Part shown: positions 33,740 through 43,650 of the stretch, one piece after another
How positions within the stretch are numbered: position 1 is the first letter of the stretch
How the letters are laid out: each line of letters starts with the position of its first letter
Source: Mesorhizobium ventifaucium
Lineage (GTDB): Bacteria > Pseudomonadota > Alphaproteobacteria > Rhizobiales > Rhizobiaceae
Length of the DNA: 64,000 bases
Assembly (NCBI RefSeq): GCF_935822925.1
Contig: NZ_CAKXZS010000018.1
Location: 1 to 64,000, forward strand
Reading direction: 5' to 3'
Translations under genes and position numbers: made by a program
Notes under the pieces: generated by a model
What the model was told of the DNA's origin: nothing
Database searches by the model: none
The model's input: only the letters and a program-made list of their open reading frames with translations

Positions 33740-36700
33740 ATGGCAGACAGAACCCAGCTGAGAGCAGCCGCCCAAAACGATATCGCCAACGATGATCCGT
33801 TCGCGGAACTGACCAGGATCATGGGGTTCGACCCGCGCCAGCCGGTCAAGCCGCAGGCCCAGCCAAAGGCGGCTGCAGCAAGTCAGCCGGCGGACGAGGG
33901 CGACTTCGACATCGACCTCGAGAAGGAGTTGATGGGCGAATTCGGCGCCGACGACAATGGCGGCGCAACCGAGCTTCGCGAGCCGGCTTTCGACGCGCCT
34001 GCCACTGAGCCAATGGACAACGGGCTTGGGGACGACGAGCTTGTCGCGTCGCTCGAGCAGGATCTCCTGCTCGACGACGATGTGGCAGACGAAACCGCCG
34101 ATGCCGTTGCTGCCGACGATGTGCGCCCTGGCGTTGCCGGAGCATCCACGCCGGCTGTTGAAGCTGCTTTCGACGACGATCTCGACGATGCGCTCGCCAG
34201 TTCGCTCGAAGACGTGTCGCCATTCGAAGACGATTTACCGGTGAGCGACGAGCTTGCCGCGTCGCTCGAACAGGATTTCCGGCTGGACGACGATACGGCG
34301 GACGAGGCCGAACAGACTTCCGCCGCGTCGGCCGCCGAACCCGCGTTCGACGATGAATTCGACAACGCCGTCGCAAGCTCGCTCGAAGACGAGCTGATGC
34401 TCGATGAGCCCGTGCCGGTGGAACAGTCTGCCGAAGCCGCCGACGTTCCCGCGGCCGCCGAACCCGCCTTCGACGATGAATTCGACAACGCCGTCGCAAG
34501 CTCGCTCGAAGACGATCTGATGCTCGACGAGCATGAGCCGGTGGAGACTGCTGTTGAAGCTCCTGCTGCGCCTATTCGGGCCGTTTCGTATGAGTCCGAT
34601 GAGGACTTTGCCGACCACGACACGATGGCCGACGTCGCCATGGATGACGTCGACATGGATTTCGACATCCGCACGGCTGAACCGGTCGAAATCGACGAGC
34701 CAGAAATTGACGAACCGGAGGCTATCGCCGCCAAGGACCAGCCTTCCGCCGCGACCCCGGAAGATGCGTTCGACGACGATTTTGAATTGAGCTTCGACGA
34801 CGCGCTTGCCGAGGAAGCCGAGGAGCCGGCTACGCAGCCTCCCGGCGTTGCAGCCCAACCGACGGCACCAGCTGCCGTGGCCCAGCCGGTAGCCCCCGTC
34901 GCTGAGGAGCGGAGCCTCGAAGACGAATTGAACGCGCTGTTGGGCACCATGAGGACACGGACTGCCCACGCGGCAGCGTCCGTGGCCAATGAACCCGCCA
35001 TGGTTCAGCAACCTGTAGCCGTGGCTGGAAAAGCCGCCGACAAACCATTGGATCCCACCGACGAACTGGTCTGGAGCCTTGACGAGCAGGACCTATCGGA
35101 GCAGCCGAATGATGACGCGGTTCAGGCCGCCGACGCCGATCTCGACACCGTTCTCCTCGACGGGCTCGACGGCCAGGATTTCGGCGCTGAAGATGCTGCC
35201 GGACCGGCTGATATCGATTTCGACGACGATGCATTGCACGCCGCATTCGCCAAGGACATCGGTCTGGATCATGGCGATGACGTTGCGGCCGCCGCTCCAC
35301 AGCAGGATCCGAATGATTCGCTCAGCTGGATGGCGGCACCCTCCGCCACGCCTGCGCCGGCCCGTTCGTGGAGCCGCGTAACGCCGGTCGCACAGGCGCA
35401 GCCTGCCTTTGCGGCCCAGCCGACGGCTTCGGCGACCACAGAAGCAACGACACCGCCAATGGCTGCGGCACCGTCCTATCAGGATGAACCGGCCGAAGGC
35501 GATGCCGCAAATGCGGCACCTGCGCCAGCGCAAAGCGAACAGCCTTCTGCATATGACGAGATGCCCGATGTCGAGACGGTCGATGTGCCCGAGCGCGTCG
35601 TAGCGCTGGCCGACGACCTCGATATTCCGGAACTCGACTTCAATGAAGACGAACCGCCGGCGCCTGCCTATGACGACCTCGATACCGAGTTCGCCAGCCT
35701 TCTCACGGAAATGAGTGCCGTGGACGTCGCTGCCGCCCCGGCGCGCAGCGCGGCGTATGACGACGAATCCTACAATGCCGGATTCAAGCCGGGGGCCGGA
35801 TTCAAGCCGGGGGCCGGATTCGAGCCGAGGGCCGGACTCCAGCTGGGGGCCGGTTCCCAGTCAGGGGCCCGTTTCCAGTCAGCGGCCGGGTTCCAGTCAG
35901 GCTATGAGCCCGACCGCGTTGAAACGCGGACCTATGCGGCGAGACCCGCAGAAGCGCCCGTCAGTGCGTCTTATGCCGATGCCGCCAACGGCTTCGATCT
36001 GGGCGACTTGCCCAGCGGCCGGCCGGTTTCGCAAGCGCAAGCCAACGACTTTGGCCTGGACGAACTCGACTACGACCCCGAACTGGATGAGGCCATGTCG
36101 GTTCCAGGCCTGTCCGTGCAGGAGCCCGCGAGGCACCGGAGCCGCGGCCTGCTGGTCGCCGCAGTCGTCGGCGCCGTGGCGCTCGCCGGCGGTCTCGGCG
36201 CCTTCGCGCTGTCTTTCGGCGGCAACGGCGGCACCGATGCGCCGGTCATCGTCAAGGCGGACAACGCACCGATCAAGGTCAGGCCGGAAAACCCGGGTGG
36301 CAGCGTCGTGCCGAACCAGGACAACAAGGTTTACGACGCCGTGGCCAAGGGCGGCGCGAGGCCTGCCGAACCGGTCCAGGAAAAACTGGTCACCAACACC
36401 GAAGAGCCGGTGGACGTGGCGGCCAAAGAACCGCCGCAGAGCCGTGTGGTCGATCTTTCGCCCGACGACATCGACACGGCTGAAGCCGCCGATGCGGCCG
36501 GCGGCACGCAAGCGGCCGGCGGCAGGCAAGCGGCCGGGAATGCCGACGTCGCCGCCGCGCCGGCACCCAAGTCCGAGGATCGTATCGCCCAGGTTCTGCA
36601 AGAGGCCGAGCAGGGCATCGAGCCGGATGTCGTCGCCGTTGCGCCACGCAAGGTGAGAACCATGGTGGTCAAGCCGGATGGTTCACTGGTTGCGCGCGAG

Positions 36701-37336
36701 GATCCGGCGCCTGCGGCATCGCAGGTGGCTGCCGTCGAGCCTGTCGATCCGGCGCCGCAGCTTGTGGGCCCGGCGGGTCAGGCCGGCGACGCGGCGCAGA
36801 CCGGTACCGTACCGTCTGTTGCCGACCAGGCAAGTGGCGACCTGTTGGGCGCCGACCCAGTGGCCGGCGACCGGCCCGAAACCGCCGCGCCGGAAGCCGC
36901 CAGGCCGGAAGCATTCAATCTGGCGGCCGCGCCCACGGCTGAGGCTGAAGCCCAAACCACCCAGCCTGCCAACACGCCGGCCACGGTTCCGGTGGCGCCG
37001 CAGCGTCCGTCCGACCAGCCGGTCGACGTCGTCGGTGAGGTCAAGCCCGACCAGGTTGCGTCGATCAGTCCGGCGGCGGCCTCGACCGGCGGTGGCTCGT
37101 GGTCGATGCAGATCGCCTCGCAGCCGACCGTCGAAAGCGCCCAGTCGACCTATCAGGATCTGCAGCGTCGCTATGGCAGCGTGCTCTCCGGCCACACGGC
37201 CAACATCGTCAAAGCCGAGATCGCCGGCAAGGGAACGTTCTATCGCGTCCGGGTCCCGGCGAAGTCGCGTAACGATGCGATCAACCTGTGCACCAACTAC
37301 AAGGCGGCCGGCGGCAACTGTTTCGTGTCGCGGTAA
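33740..37336 (+). CDS. Large SPOR-domain membrane protein
   Basis: A 1198-residue protein. Residues 1-800 are a long acidic cytoplasmic region with repeated units of the type ELAASLEQDFRLDDD. One membrane helix (LLVAAVVGAVALAGGLGAFAL) follows near residue 815, then a Pro/Ala-rich periplasmic linker. The final 75 residues are a SPOR domain (WSMQIASQPTVESAQSTY to GGNCFV) that binds denuded septal peptidoglycan. The protein probably acts at the division site. Most SPOR proteins are far smaller. The ATG at 33740 was chosen for its GGGAA site. Confidence 0.85.
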   Translation: MADRTQLRAAAQNDIANDDPFAELTRIMGFDPRQPVKPQAQPKAAAASQPADEGDFDIDLEKELMGEFGADDNGGATELREPAFDAPATEPMDNGLGDDELVASLEQDLLLDDDVADETADAVAADDVRPGVAGASTPAVEAAFDDDLDDALASSLEDVSPFEDDLPVSDELAASLEQDFRLDDDTADEAEQTSAASAAEPAFDDEFDNAVASSLEDELMLDEPVPVEQSAEAADVPAAAEPAFDDEFDNAVASSLEDDLMLDEHEPVETAVEAPAAPIRAVSYESDEDFADHDTMADVAMDDVDMDFDIRTAEPVEIDEPEIDEPEAIAAKDQPSAATPEDAFDDDFELSFDDALAEEAEEPATQPPGVAAQPTAPAAVAQPVAPVAEERSLEDELNALLGTMRTRTAHAAASVANEPAMVQQPVAVAGKAADKPLDPTDELVWSLDEQDLSEQPNDDAVQAADADLDTVLLDGLDGQDFGAEDAAGPADIDFDDDALHAAFAKDIGLDHGDDVAAAAPQQDPNDSLSWMAAPSATPAPARSWSRVTPVAQAQPAFAAQPTASATTEATTPPMAAAPSYQDEPAEGDAANAAPAPAQSEQPSAYDEMPDVETVDVPERVVALADDLDIPELDFNEDEPPAPAYDDLDTEFASLLTEMSAVDVAAAPARSAAYDDESYNAGFKPGAGFKPGAGFEPRAGLQLGAGSQSGARFQSAAGFQSGYEPDRVETRTYAARPAEAPVSASYADAANGFDLGDLPSGRPVSQAQANDFGLDELDYDPELDEAMSVPGLSVQEPARHRSRGLLVAAVVGAVALAGGLGAFALSFGGNGGTDAPVIVKADNAPIKVRPENPGGSVVPNQDNKVYDAVAKGGARPAEPVQEKLVTNTEEPVDVAAKEPPQSRVVDLSPDDIDTAEAADAAGGTQAAGGRQAAGNADVAAAPAPKSEDRIAQVLQEAEQGIEPDVVAVAPRKVRTMVVKPDGSLVAREDPAPAASQVAAVEPVDPAPQLVGPAGQAGDAAQTGTVPSVADQASGDLLGADPVAGDRPETAAPEAARPEAFNLAAAPTAEAEAQTTQPANTPATVPVAPQRPSDQPVDVVGEVKPDQVASISPAAASTGGGSWSMQIASQPTVESAQSTYQDLQRRYGSVLSGHTANIVKAEIAGKGTFYRVRVPAKSRNDAINLCTNYKAAGGNCFVSR
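34346..34515 (+). repeat. 123-bp internal duplication in the SPOR gene
   Basis: The 47 bases from 34346 recur identically from 34469, an offset of 123 bp or 41 codons, encoding FDDEFDNAVASSLED twice. It is one of several diverged acidic repeats in this gene. Confidence 0.8.
35777..35900 (+). repeat. 18-bp tandem repeat in the SPOR gene
   Basis: About seven copies of a GGGGCCGGATTCAAGCCG-type unit, exact at first and diverging toward 35900. They encode GAGFKP/GAGFQS-like hexapeptides shortly before the membrane helix. Confidence 0.8.
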
Positions 37337-37369
37337 CCATTCTCAAATCTCCCGCCCTTGGGCCGAATG

Positions 37370-37400
37370 AACCGGCGCGGTCACAACCGCGCCGGTTTTC
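37370..37400 (+). terminator. Terminator after the SPOR gene
   Basis: AACCGGCGCGGT at 37370-37381 pairs exactly with 37386-37397 across a CACA loop, followed by TTC. Confidence 0.75.
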
Positions 37401-37497
37401 TATCTGGAAGGAGTTCTTTGTGTGGAAGGGATTCCGGCTCAAGCGATGTGGCTCGATGCGATTCCCTTTGTCTGCGTGAAGCTCTAAACTCCCGCCC

Positions 37498-38517
37498 ATG
37501 ACCGAATCAAAATCCATGATCCTTGGCTGCGCCGGGAAATCGCTCACACGCGACGAAATCAATTTCTATCGCAGCGAATGCCCGTGGGGATTCATCCTGT
37601 TTGCGCGCAACATCGGCGAGGCCGAGCAGATCCGCGATCTGGTTGCCGCGATGCGCGATTGTGTCGAGCGCCCGGACGCCCCGGTGTTCATCGACCAGGA
37701 AGGCGGCCGTGTGCAGCGCCTGCGGCCGCCGTTGGCACCGAATTATCCGGCCGGTGGCGCGCTCGGCGCCTTGTGGCGCAACGACCACGACGCCGGCAAC
37801 CGCGCAGCATGGCTGATGGCGCGGCTGCATGCCTTCGACCTGCTGCGCTACGGCATCACGGCTGATTGCCTGCCAGTGCTCGACGTGCCAATCGAGGGCG
37901 CCAACGACGTCATCGGCGCGCGCGCCTATGGCAAGGAGCCTCGCGCTGTCATCGAACTGGGCCGCGCCGCGGCGGAGGGCCTGATGTCGGGAGGCGTGCT
38001 GCCGGTGATGAAGCATATTCCCGGACATGGACGGGCCTTTGCCGACACGCATTTCGAACTGCCGACCGTCGATGCCTCGATGAGCGACTTGCAGCGGCAC
38101 GATTTCGCCCCGTTCAGGGAGCTCAATCATTTGCCGATGGCGATGACGGCGCATGTCGTCTACAGCGCGATCGACCCGAAGAACCCGGCCACGACCTCCG
38201 GCAAGGTCATCGACGAGATCATCCGCGGCGAAATCGGTTTCGACGGGCTGCTGATGAGCGACGACACCTCGATGAAGGCACTTTCTGGGGATTTCCCGAC
38301 AAAGGCGGCGGCGATCCTTGCGGCGGGCTGCGATCTGGTCCTTCACTGCAACGGCGTTTTCGAGGAGATGGTCGGCATTGCGTCGCGCACAACCGGGCTT
38401 GAAGGCACGTCGCTGCAACGCGCGCAACGGGCACTGACCTATATAAAGAACCGCGATCGGGCTGATGAAGCCGAGATACGCGCCGAATTCGCCGCCTATT
38501 TCGATGCGGTGGCCTAG
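37498..38517 (+). CDS. nagZ: Beta-N-acetylhexosaminidase
   Basis: A 339-residue GH3 enzyme of peptidoglycan recycling, releasing GlcNAc from anhydro-muropeptides in the cytoplasm. The GH3 features are IDQEGGRVQRL, KHIPGHGRAFADTH with the catalytic His/Asp loop, and the nucleophile in LLMSDDTSM. No signal peptide. It lies between the SPOR gene and scpAB, the usual alphaproteobacterial order. Confidence 0.92.
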   Translation: MTESKSMILGCAGKSLTRDEINFYRSECPWGFILFARNIGEAEQIRDLVAAMRDCVERPDAPVFIDQEGGRVQRLRPPLAPNYPAGGALGALWRNDHDAGNRAAWLMARLHAFDLLRYGITADCLPVLDVPIEGANDVIGARAYGKEPRAVIELGRAAAEGLMSGGVLPVMKHIPGHGRAFADTHFELPTVDASMSDLQRHDFAPFRELNHLPMAMTAHVVYSAIDPKNPATTSGKVIDEIIRGEIGFDGLLMSDDTSMKALSGDFPTKAAAILAAGCDLVLHCNGVFEEMVGIASRTTGLEGTSLQRAQRALTYIKNRDRADEAEIRAEFAAYFDAVA

Positions 38518-38566
38518 ACCATGATCCCGAAAAGTGAGAGCCGGTTTTTCCGAACAGATCACGGTC
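38517..38566. repeat. Dispersed GACCATGATC...GGTC repeat, copy 1
   Basis: An imperfect palindrome starting GACCATGATCCCGAAAAG directly at the nagZ stop. Related copies are at 46881-46929 and 47887-47936, and a shorter relative at 61201-61248. A rhizobial intergenic repeat family. Confidence 0.7.
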
Positions 38567-38601
38567 AAACAAGAAGATAGAAGCAAAGGACGCGACAGCA
38601 A

Positions 38602-39444
38602 GTGGCGGAAACGTTGGAAAGTAAGGCCGGCAAGGCCGCACCGATGGACCGTCTTTGGGCCGAGAACGACGATTCGCGGCTGACCGGCGATCCCGCGCTG
38701 GTCGTCGATGTCGACGGTTTCGAGGGCCCGCTCGATCTTCTGCTGCATCTTGCCCGCAATCAGAAGGTCGATCTGTCGCGCATCTCGATCCTGGCGCTGG
38801 CCGAGCAATATCTGGCCTTTGTCGAGAAGGTGAGGGCGCTCAGGCTGGAGCTTGCCGCCGACTATCTGGTGATGGCGGCGTGGCTGGCGTTTCTCAAGTC
38901 GAAGCTTTTGATCCCCAAACAACCCGGCGACGACGGTGAAAGCGGCGAGGAACTGGCGGCGGTGCTGCAATTCCGGTTGAAGCGGCTAGAAGCGATGCGC
39001 GACGCTGCGGCACGCCTGGTCAACCGCAACCGGCTCGGACGCGACGTGTTCGCCCGCGGCATGCCGGAAATGGTCATCGTCGAGAAACGCAACGCTTATT
39101 CGGCCTCGCTCTACGATCTGCTGACCGCCTATGCGGCGCAACGCCAGAAGCAGGCGATCACCAATGTGACGATCGCCAGGCGCGGTGTGTGGTCGCTCAA
39201 GGATGCGCGCGACATCCTGAACAGGCTGATCGGCACGCTTGCCGACTGGACGGCGCTGGACAGTTTCCTGGTCGAATATCTGACCGACCCGGACGAGCGG
39301 CGTACCGCGATTGCCAGTTCGTTTGCGGCGACGCTGGAACTGGTGCGCGAAGGCAAAGTGGAAATGCGGCAGGACGAGGTGTTCGCGCCGCTCTATCTGC
39401 GCGGCCGTGCGCAAGGCATCAGGGCAGTTGAGGTGGCATCATGA
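38602..39444 (+). CDS. scpA: Segregation and condensation protein A
   Basis: A 280-residue kleisin that joins SMC and ScpB in chromosome condensation. The N-terminal FEGPLDLLLHLARNQKVDLSRISI is diagnostic, and the C-terminal winged helix ends near VFAPLYLRGR. The start appears to be GTG at 38602; an ATG at 38644 is an alternative. Its end overlaps scpB by four bases. Confidence 0.93.
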   Translation: MAETLESKAGKAAPMDRLWAENDDSRLTGDPALVVDVDGFEGPLDLLLHLARNQKVDLSRISILALAEQYLAFVEKVRALRLELAADYLVMAAWLAFLKSKLLIPKQPGDDGESGEELAAVLQFRLKRLEAMRDAAARLVNRNRLGRDVFARGMPEMVIVEKRNAYSASLYDLLTAYAAQRQKQAITNVTIARRGVWSLKDARDILNRLIGTLADWTALDSFLVEYLTDPDERRTAIASSFAATLELVREGKVEMRQDEVFAPLYLRGRAQGIRAVEVAS

Positions 39445-40220
39445 GCGAGCGCGCCAACGCTTCGGTCATTCCTTTCAAGGTCGACGACGAGACCGAAGAC
39501 GGCGTGCTCGCCGAGGTGCCGGCAGAAAGTCAGGCCCAGAACCTGTCCCAGAATCCTGGCGAGCGGCTGCATATGGCGGAAGCCGTGCGCATGGCCGAGG
39601 CGATCGTTTTCGCCAGCGCCGAGCCGGTCAGCGAAAAGCAGCTTGCCGCGCGCCTGCCCGACGGCATCAATATTGCCGCGGCGATGGCTGAACTGCAGCA
39701 GATTTATGCGCGGCGTGGCGTCAATCTGGTGCGCGTTGGCGATGCCTGGGCGTTCCGCACCGCCGGCGATCTCGCTTTCCTGATGAGCCGCGACACGGTG
39801 CAGCAGAAGAAGCTATCCCGTGCGGCGCTCGAGGTGCTGGCGATCATCGCCTACCACCAGCCCGTGACGCGCGCCGAGATCGAGGATATCAGAGGCGTCG
39901 AGACCTCGAAGGGCACGCTGGACACGTTGATGGAGACCGAATGGGTGAAGATGCGCGGCCGGCGCCGCACGCCCGGCCGTCCCGTCACCTACGGCACCAC
40001 CGACATCTTCCTTGACCATTTTGCGTTGGAGGAGATCCGCGATCTCCCCGGCATAGAGGAATTGAAGGGTGCTGGGCTGCTTTCGGGCCGCATGCCGTCG
40101 AATTTTTCCATTCCGCTGCCGCCGGCCGACCCGGATGCGCTGACCGACGACGAGGATCCGCTGACCGACATCGACCTTGAGGAACTCGGCCTGTTGACGC
40201 CGCGCGTCGAGGAAGATTGA
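39441..40220 (+). CDS. scpB: Segregation and condensation protein B
   Basis: A 259-residue partner of ScpA. Two winged-helix domains are seen, with EAIVFASAEPVSEKQLAARL in the first and AALEVLAIIAYHQPVTRAEIEDIRG in the second, plus the conserved GRRRTPGRPVTYGTT. An acidic C-terminal tail follows. Translationally coupled to scpA. Confidence 0.93.
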   Translation: MSERANASVIPFKVDDETEDGVLAEVPAESQAQNLSQNPGERLHMAEAVRMAEAIVFASAEPVSEKQLAARLPDGINIAAAMAELQQIYARRGVNLVRVGDAWAFRTAGDLAFLMSRDTVQQKKLSRAALEVLAIIAYHQPVTRAEIEDIRGVETSKGTLDTLMETEWVKMRGRRRTPGRPVTYGTTDIFLDHFALEEIRDLPGIEELKGAGLLSGRMPSNFSIPLPPADPDALTDDEDPLTDIDLEELGLLTPRVEED

Positions 40221-40399
40221 CCGCGAACGACGTGCCGAAAGCGATTGGTATTCAGCGGCTGCGCCGATTGGTAGCGGGCCGGGGCGCCGAAAGTGCGTGA
40301 CTTCGGCCACTCATTTATAAACTCTGTTGCGGTTGTGTTTGAATCCCGGCGCGAAAGCGCATAGATCATCGTCAGAGAAAACTTTCGAGAGAGATTGTG

Positions 40400-40621
40400 A
40401 TGGGTTCATTTTCGATTTGGCATTGGCTGATCGTGCTGGTGATCGTGCTGCTGGTGTTCGGTCGCGGCAAAATTCCCGAGCTGATGGGTGACATGGCCAA
40501 GGGTATCAAGAGCTTCAAGAAGGGCATAGCCGACGACGAGGTTGCCGAGGAAAAGCGCACCGTCGAGCACCGTGCCGACGAAACCGTTTCGGCAGCGAAG
40601 GAAAAGGCCAGCAAGAGCTGA
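40400..40621 (+). CDS. tatA: Sec-independent translocase protein TatA
   Basis: A 73-residue protein with one membrane helix ([15 protein letters not shown]) followed by the [23 protein letters not shown] amphipathic helix and a charged tail, the standard TatA plan. It forms the pore of the twin-arginine pathway. First gene of tatABC. A GTG one codon before the ATG is also possible. Confidence 0.94.
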   Translation: MGSFSIWHWLIVLVIVLLVFGRGKIPELMGDMAKGIKSFKKGIADDEVAEEKRTVEHRADETVSAAKEKASKS

Positions 40622-40650
40622 GCCCAAAACTTTAGTCGGAACGTATCGCC

Positions 40651-41340
40651 ATGTTCGACATCGGCTGGACCGAAATGCTGGTGATCGCGATCGTCATGAT
40701 CGTGGTCGTCGGGCCCAAGGATTTGCCCAAGATGCTGCGCACTTTCGGCCGCACGACGGCGAAGATGCGCGGCATGGCAGCCGACTTCCAGAAACAGTTC
40801 AACGATGCGCTGAAGGAGGCCGAGCTTGACGACGTCAAGAAGTCGGTCGATTCACTCAGAAGCCTCAACCCGGCCGCCGAGATCAGGAAACAGCTCAACC
40901 CGTTCGAGCAGGCGGCGGCCGACGTCCGTTCAGGCGTCGACGCGGTGATGAAGCCGAAGCCGGCCGCAGACCCGGTCGCGCCGGCTGCTTCGAGCCCGCA
41001 GGATACCGAGCCGAAGAATGGCGCGACGGTGCTGCCGGGCGTCGATGCCCCGGAAGCGGCGCCGGCAGCGCCGACCTTTCCGGCGATGACCGATGGTTCG
41101 GTGACACCGCCTGTCGCGACGGCGACGCCGGCTGCATCGCAAAAGGCCTCGGCGGCGAAGACGAAGGGTGCGCCAGCGAAAACGATGCCGGCCTCCAAGG
41201 CCGCAGCGAAACCAGCGGCAGCGGCGGCAAAACCTGCTGTGACAAAGACCGCCGCTAAAAAAGCCGAGCCGAAGCCTGCACCGGCAGCGGTGAAGAAGCC
41301 GGCTGCAGCCGCCAAAAAGACGGCGGGAGCCGCCAAGTGA
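40651..41340 (+). CDS. tatB: Sec-independent translocase protein TatB
   Basis: A 229-residue protein. The N-terminal helix and hinge (FDIGWTEMLVIAIVMIVVVGPKDLPKML) and the amphipathic stretch are typical of TatB, which with TatC binds twin-arginine signals. The C-terminal half is an unusually long Ala/Lys/Pro-rich tail (KPAAAAAKPAVTKTAAKKAEP), common in alphaproteobacteria. Its stop overlaps tatC. Confidence 0.93.
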   Translation: MFDIGWTEMLVIAIVMIVVVGPKDLPKMLRTFGRTTAKMRGMAADFQKQFNDALKEAELDDVKKSVDSLRSLNPAAEIRKQLNPFEQAAADVRSGVDAVMKPKPAADPVAPAASSPQDTEPKNGATVLPGVDAPEAAPAAPTFPAMTDGSVTPPVATATPAASQKASAAKTKGAPAKTMPASKAAAKPAAAAAKPAVTKTAAKKAEPKPAPAAVKKPAAAAKKTAGAAK

Positions 41341-42194
41341 GCATTTCGGAAAAGGACGAGATCGATAAATCGGCGGCTCCGCTGATGGAGCATCTGATCG
41401 AGTTGCGCCGGCGGCTGATGTGGTCGATCGGCGGGTTCTTCATCGCCTTCCTGTTCTGCTTCTTCTTCGCCAAGCAACTGTTCAACCTGCTGGTCATCCC
41501 GTTCAAATGGGCGACCCAATGGGCAGGGCTCGACCCGCACAAGGTCGAGCTGATTTACACGGCGCCGCAGGAATTCTTCTTCACCCAGGTCAAGCTGGCG
41601 ATGTTCGGCGGCATGGTGATCGCCTTTCCGCTGATCGCCACCCAGATCTACAAATTCATCGCGCCCGGCCTCTACAAGAATGAACGCAACGCTTTCCTGC
41701 CGTTCCTGATCGCTTCGCCGATCCTGTTCCTGATGGGCGCGTCGCTGGTCTATTTCTTCTTCACGCCGATGGTGATGTGGTTCTTCCTCGCCATGCAGCA
41801 GGCCGGCACCGACGACCAGGTGCAGATTTCCCTGCTGCCGAAAGTGTCGGAATATCTCAGCCTGATCATGACGCTGATCTTCTCCTTCGGGCTGGTGTTC
41901 CAGTTGCCGGTGGTGACGAGCCTGATGACGCGGGTGGGCATGCTGTCGTCCGAGGCGCTGGTCGAAAAACGCAAATGGGCAATCGTTATCGCCTTCGTCG
42001 TCGCGGCTATTCTGACACCGCCCGACCCGATAAGCCAGATCGGCCTGGCCGTTCCCACCATCCTTCTCTACGAGGTCTCGATCTGGTCGGCCCGGCTGAT
42101 CGAGCGCAGCAAGGAACGGGAACGTCTGGCGCGCGAGAAGCGGGAGGCTGCGGAAGCGGCGGCCGAAAAGGCCGCGGACGCGTCCTCGACGTAG
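41337..42194 (+). CDS. tatC: Sec-independent translocase protein TatC
   Basis: A 285-residue six-helix membrane protein that recognises twin-arginine signals. The conserved N-terminal [14 protein letters not shown] and the periplasmic loop with [13 protein letters not shown] and [11 protein letters not shown] are present. It starts at a GTG overlapping the tatB stop. One candidate client in the window is the Tat-signal protein of the integrated element. Confidence 0.95.
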   Translation: MSISEKDEIDKSAAPLMEHLIELRRRLMWSIGGFFIAFLFCFFFAKQLFNLLVIPFKWATQWAGLDPHKVELIYTAPQEFFFTQVKLAMFGGMVIAFPLIATQIYKFIAPGLYKNERNAFLPFLIASPILFLMGASLVYFFFTPMVMWFFLAMQQAGTDDQVQISLLPKVSEYLSLIMTLIFSFGLVFQLPVVTSLMTRVGMLSSEALVEKRKWAIVIAFVVAAILTPPDPISQIGLAVPTILLYEVSIWSARLIERSKERERLAREKREAAEAAAEKAADASST

Positions 42195-42229
42195 GCTGCC
42201 TGAGACCTTTATCTTCAGGTTTGCGGGAC

Positions 42230-42300
42230 AGAGGGGGGCGCGAAGGAACTCGACCTTCACATCTTGCATCGGTCAAGGATGCGGTTTACGCCCCCCCTCT
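42230..42300. repeat. Long-loop inverted repeat before serS
   Basis: AGAGGGGGGCG near 42230-42240 is the inverse, with one extra C, of the stretch ending at 42300, leaving a loop of about 48 bases. It sits in the tatC-serS gap, 24 bases before serS. Function unknown. Confidence 0.45.
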
Positions 42301-42324
42301 ATCCTACTTGAGGACGAACCGACC

Positions 42325-43650
42325 ATGCTTGACATCAAATGGATTCGCGACAATCCGAAGGCCCTTGTCGAGGCGCTCCAGAAGCGCTCGTGGCCGGCTG
42401 CGGAGGCGCAGTCCGCGGTCGATGATCTGATCGCCAGGGACGAGGCGCGGCGCGAACATCTGACCGAGCTGCAGACCAGGCAGGAGCGCCGCAACGCCGC
42501 CTCGAGAGAAATCGGCAACGCCATGCGCTCGGGCGACGCCGCCCTTGCCGAAAAACTGAAAGCCGAGGTCGGCGAGATCAAGGCCTTCATCCAGAATGGC
42601 GAGGCGCGCGAACGCGAGCTCGACAAGGCGCTGAACGACGCATTGGCGGTGCTGCCCAACGTGCCGCTCGACGACGTCCCGGTCGGCAAGGACGAGCACG
42701 ACAACGTCGTCAAGCGCACCGTCGGCGAGGTGCCGGCCCGCCCGAACTGGGTGATGGAGCATTTCGAGATCGGCGAAGCGCTCGGCATGATGGATTTTGA
42801 GCGGGCGGCGAAACTGTCCGGTTCGCGGTTCACGGTGCTGAAGAGCGGACTGGCACGGATGGAGCGCGCGCTCGGCCAGTTCATGCTGGATCTGCATACG
42901 ACCGAGCATGGCTACGAGGAGATCCAGCCACCGCTGATGGTGCGCGACGAAGTTCTTTTCGGCACCGGGCAACTGCCGAAGTTCGAGGAGGATCTCTTCT
43001 TCGCTCCGCATGGAGACGGCAGGCTCGGCCTCATTCCCACCGCCGAAGTGCCGCTGACCAATCTCGTGCGCGAAGACATCACGCCGCATGAAAAACTGCC
43101 GCTGCGCTATACCGCGCTGACGCCGTGCTTCCGTTCGGAAGCAGGCTCGGCCGGGCGCGACACGCGCGGCATGCTGCGTCAGCACCAGTTCTACAAGGTC
43201 GAGCTGGTGTCGATCACCGACCAGGACTCCTCGCTTGCCGAGCACGAGCGGATGACCGAATGCGCCGAGGAGGTGCTGAAGCGTCTCGGCCTGCCGTTCC
43301 GCACCATGACGCTGTGCACCGGCGACATGGGCTTTGGCGCGCGCAAGACCTATGACATCGAGGTCTGGCTGCCGGGCCAGAACGCCTATCGCGAGATTTC
43401 GTCCTGCTCGGTCTGTGGCGATTTCCAGGCGCGGCGCATGGATGCCCGCTACAAGGACAAGGACGGCAAGGGCAACCGCTTCGTCCACACGCTGAACGGT
43501 TCCGGCACCGCCGTCGGCCGCGCCCTTATTGCTGTCATCGAAAACTACCAGAATGAGGATGGCAGCGTAACCATTCCTGAAGCGCTTCGGCCTTACATGG
43601 GCGGTCTAGAAAAGATCGAATCGAAATATGCGCATCCTCCTGACCAATGA
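42325..43650 (+). CDS. serS: Seryl-tRNA synthetase
   Basis: A 441-residue class II synthetase. The N-terminal coiled-coil arm spans residues 25-105 and the catalytic motifs are clear: [12 protein letters not shown], the motif 2 loop [23 protein letters not shown], and motif 3 [17 protein letters not shown]. Normal length. The 3' end overlaps surE by 23 bases. Confidence 0.96.
   Translation: MLDIKWIRDNPKALVEALQKRSWPAAEAQSAVDDLIARDEARREHLTELQTRQERRNAASREIGNAMRSGDAALAEKLKAEVGEIKAFIQNGEARERELDKALNDALAVLPNVPLDDVPVGKDEHDNVVKRTVGEVPARPNWVMEHFEIGEALGMMDFERAAKLSGSRFTVLKSGLARMERALGQFMLDLHTTEHGYEEIQPPLMVRDEVLFGTGQLPKFEEDLFFAPHGDGRLGLIPTAEVPLTNLVREDITPHEKLPLRYTALTPCFRSEAGSAGRDTRGMLRQHQFYKVELVSITDQDSSLAEHERMTECAEEVLKRLGLPFRTMTLCTGDMGFGARKTYDIEVWLPGQNAYREISSCSVCGDFQARRMDARYKDKDGKGNRFVHTLNGSGTAVGRALIAVIENYQNEDGSVTIPEALRPYMGGLEKIESKYAHPPDQ

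Noticed and set aside
40632..42269. 545-residue open frame on the minus strand
   Set aside because: Shadow of tatB-tatC, compositionally biased and without family features.
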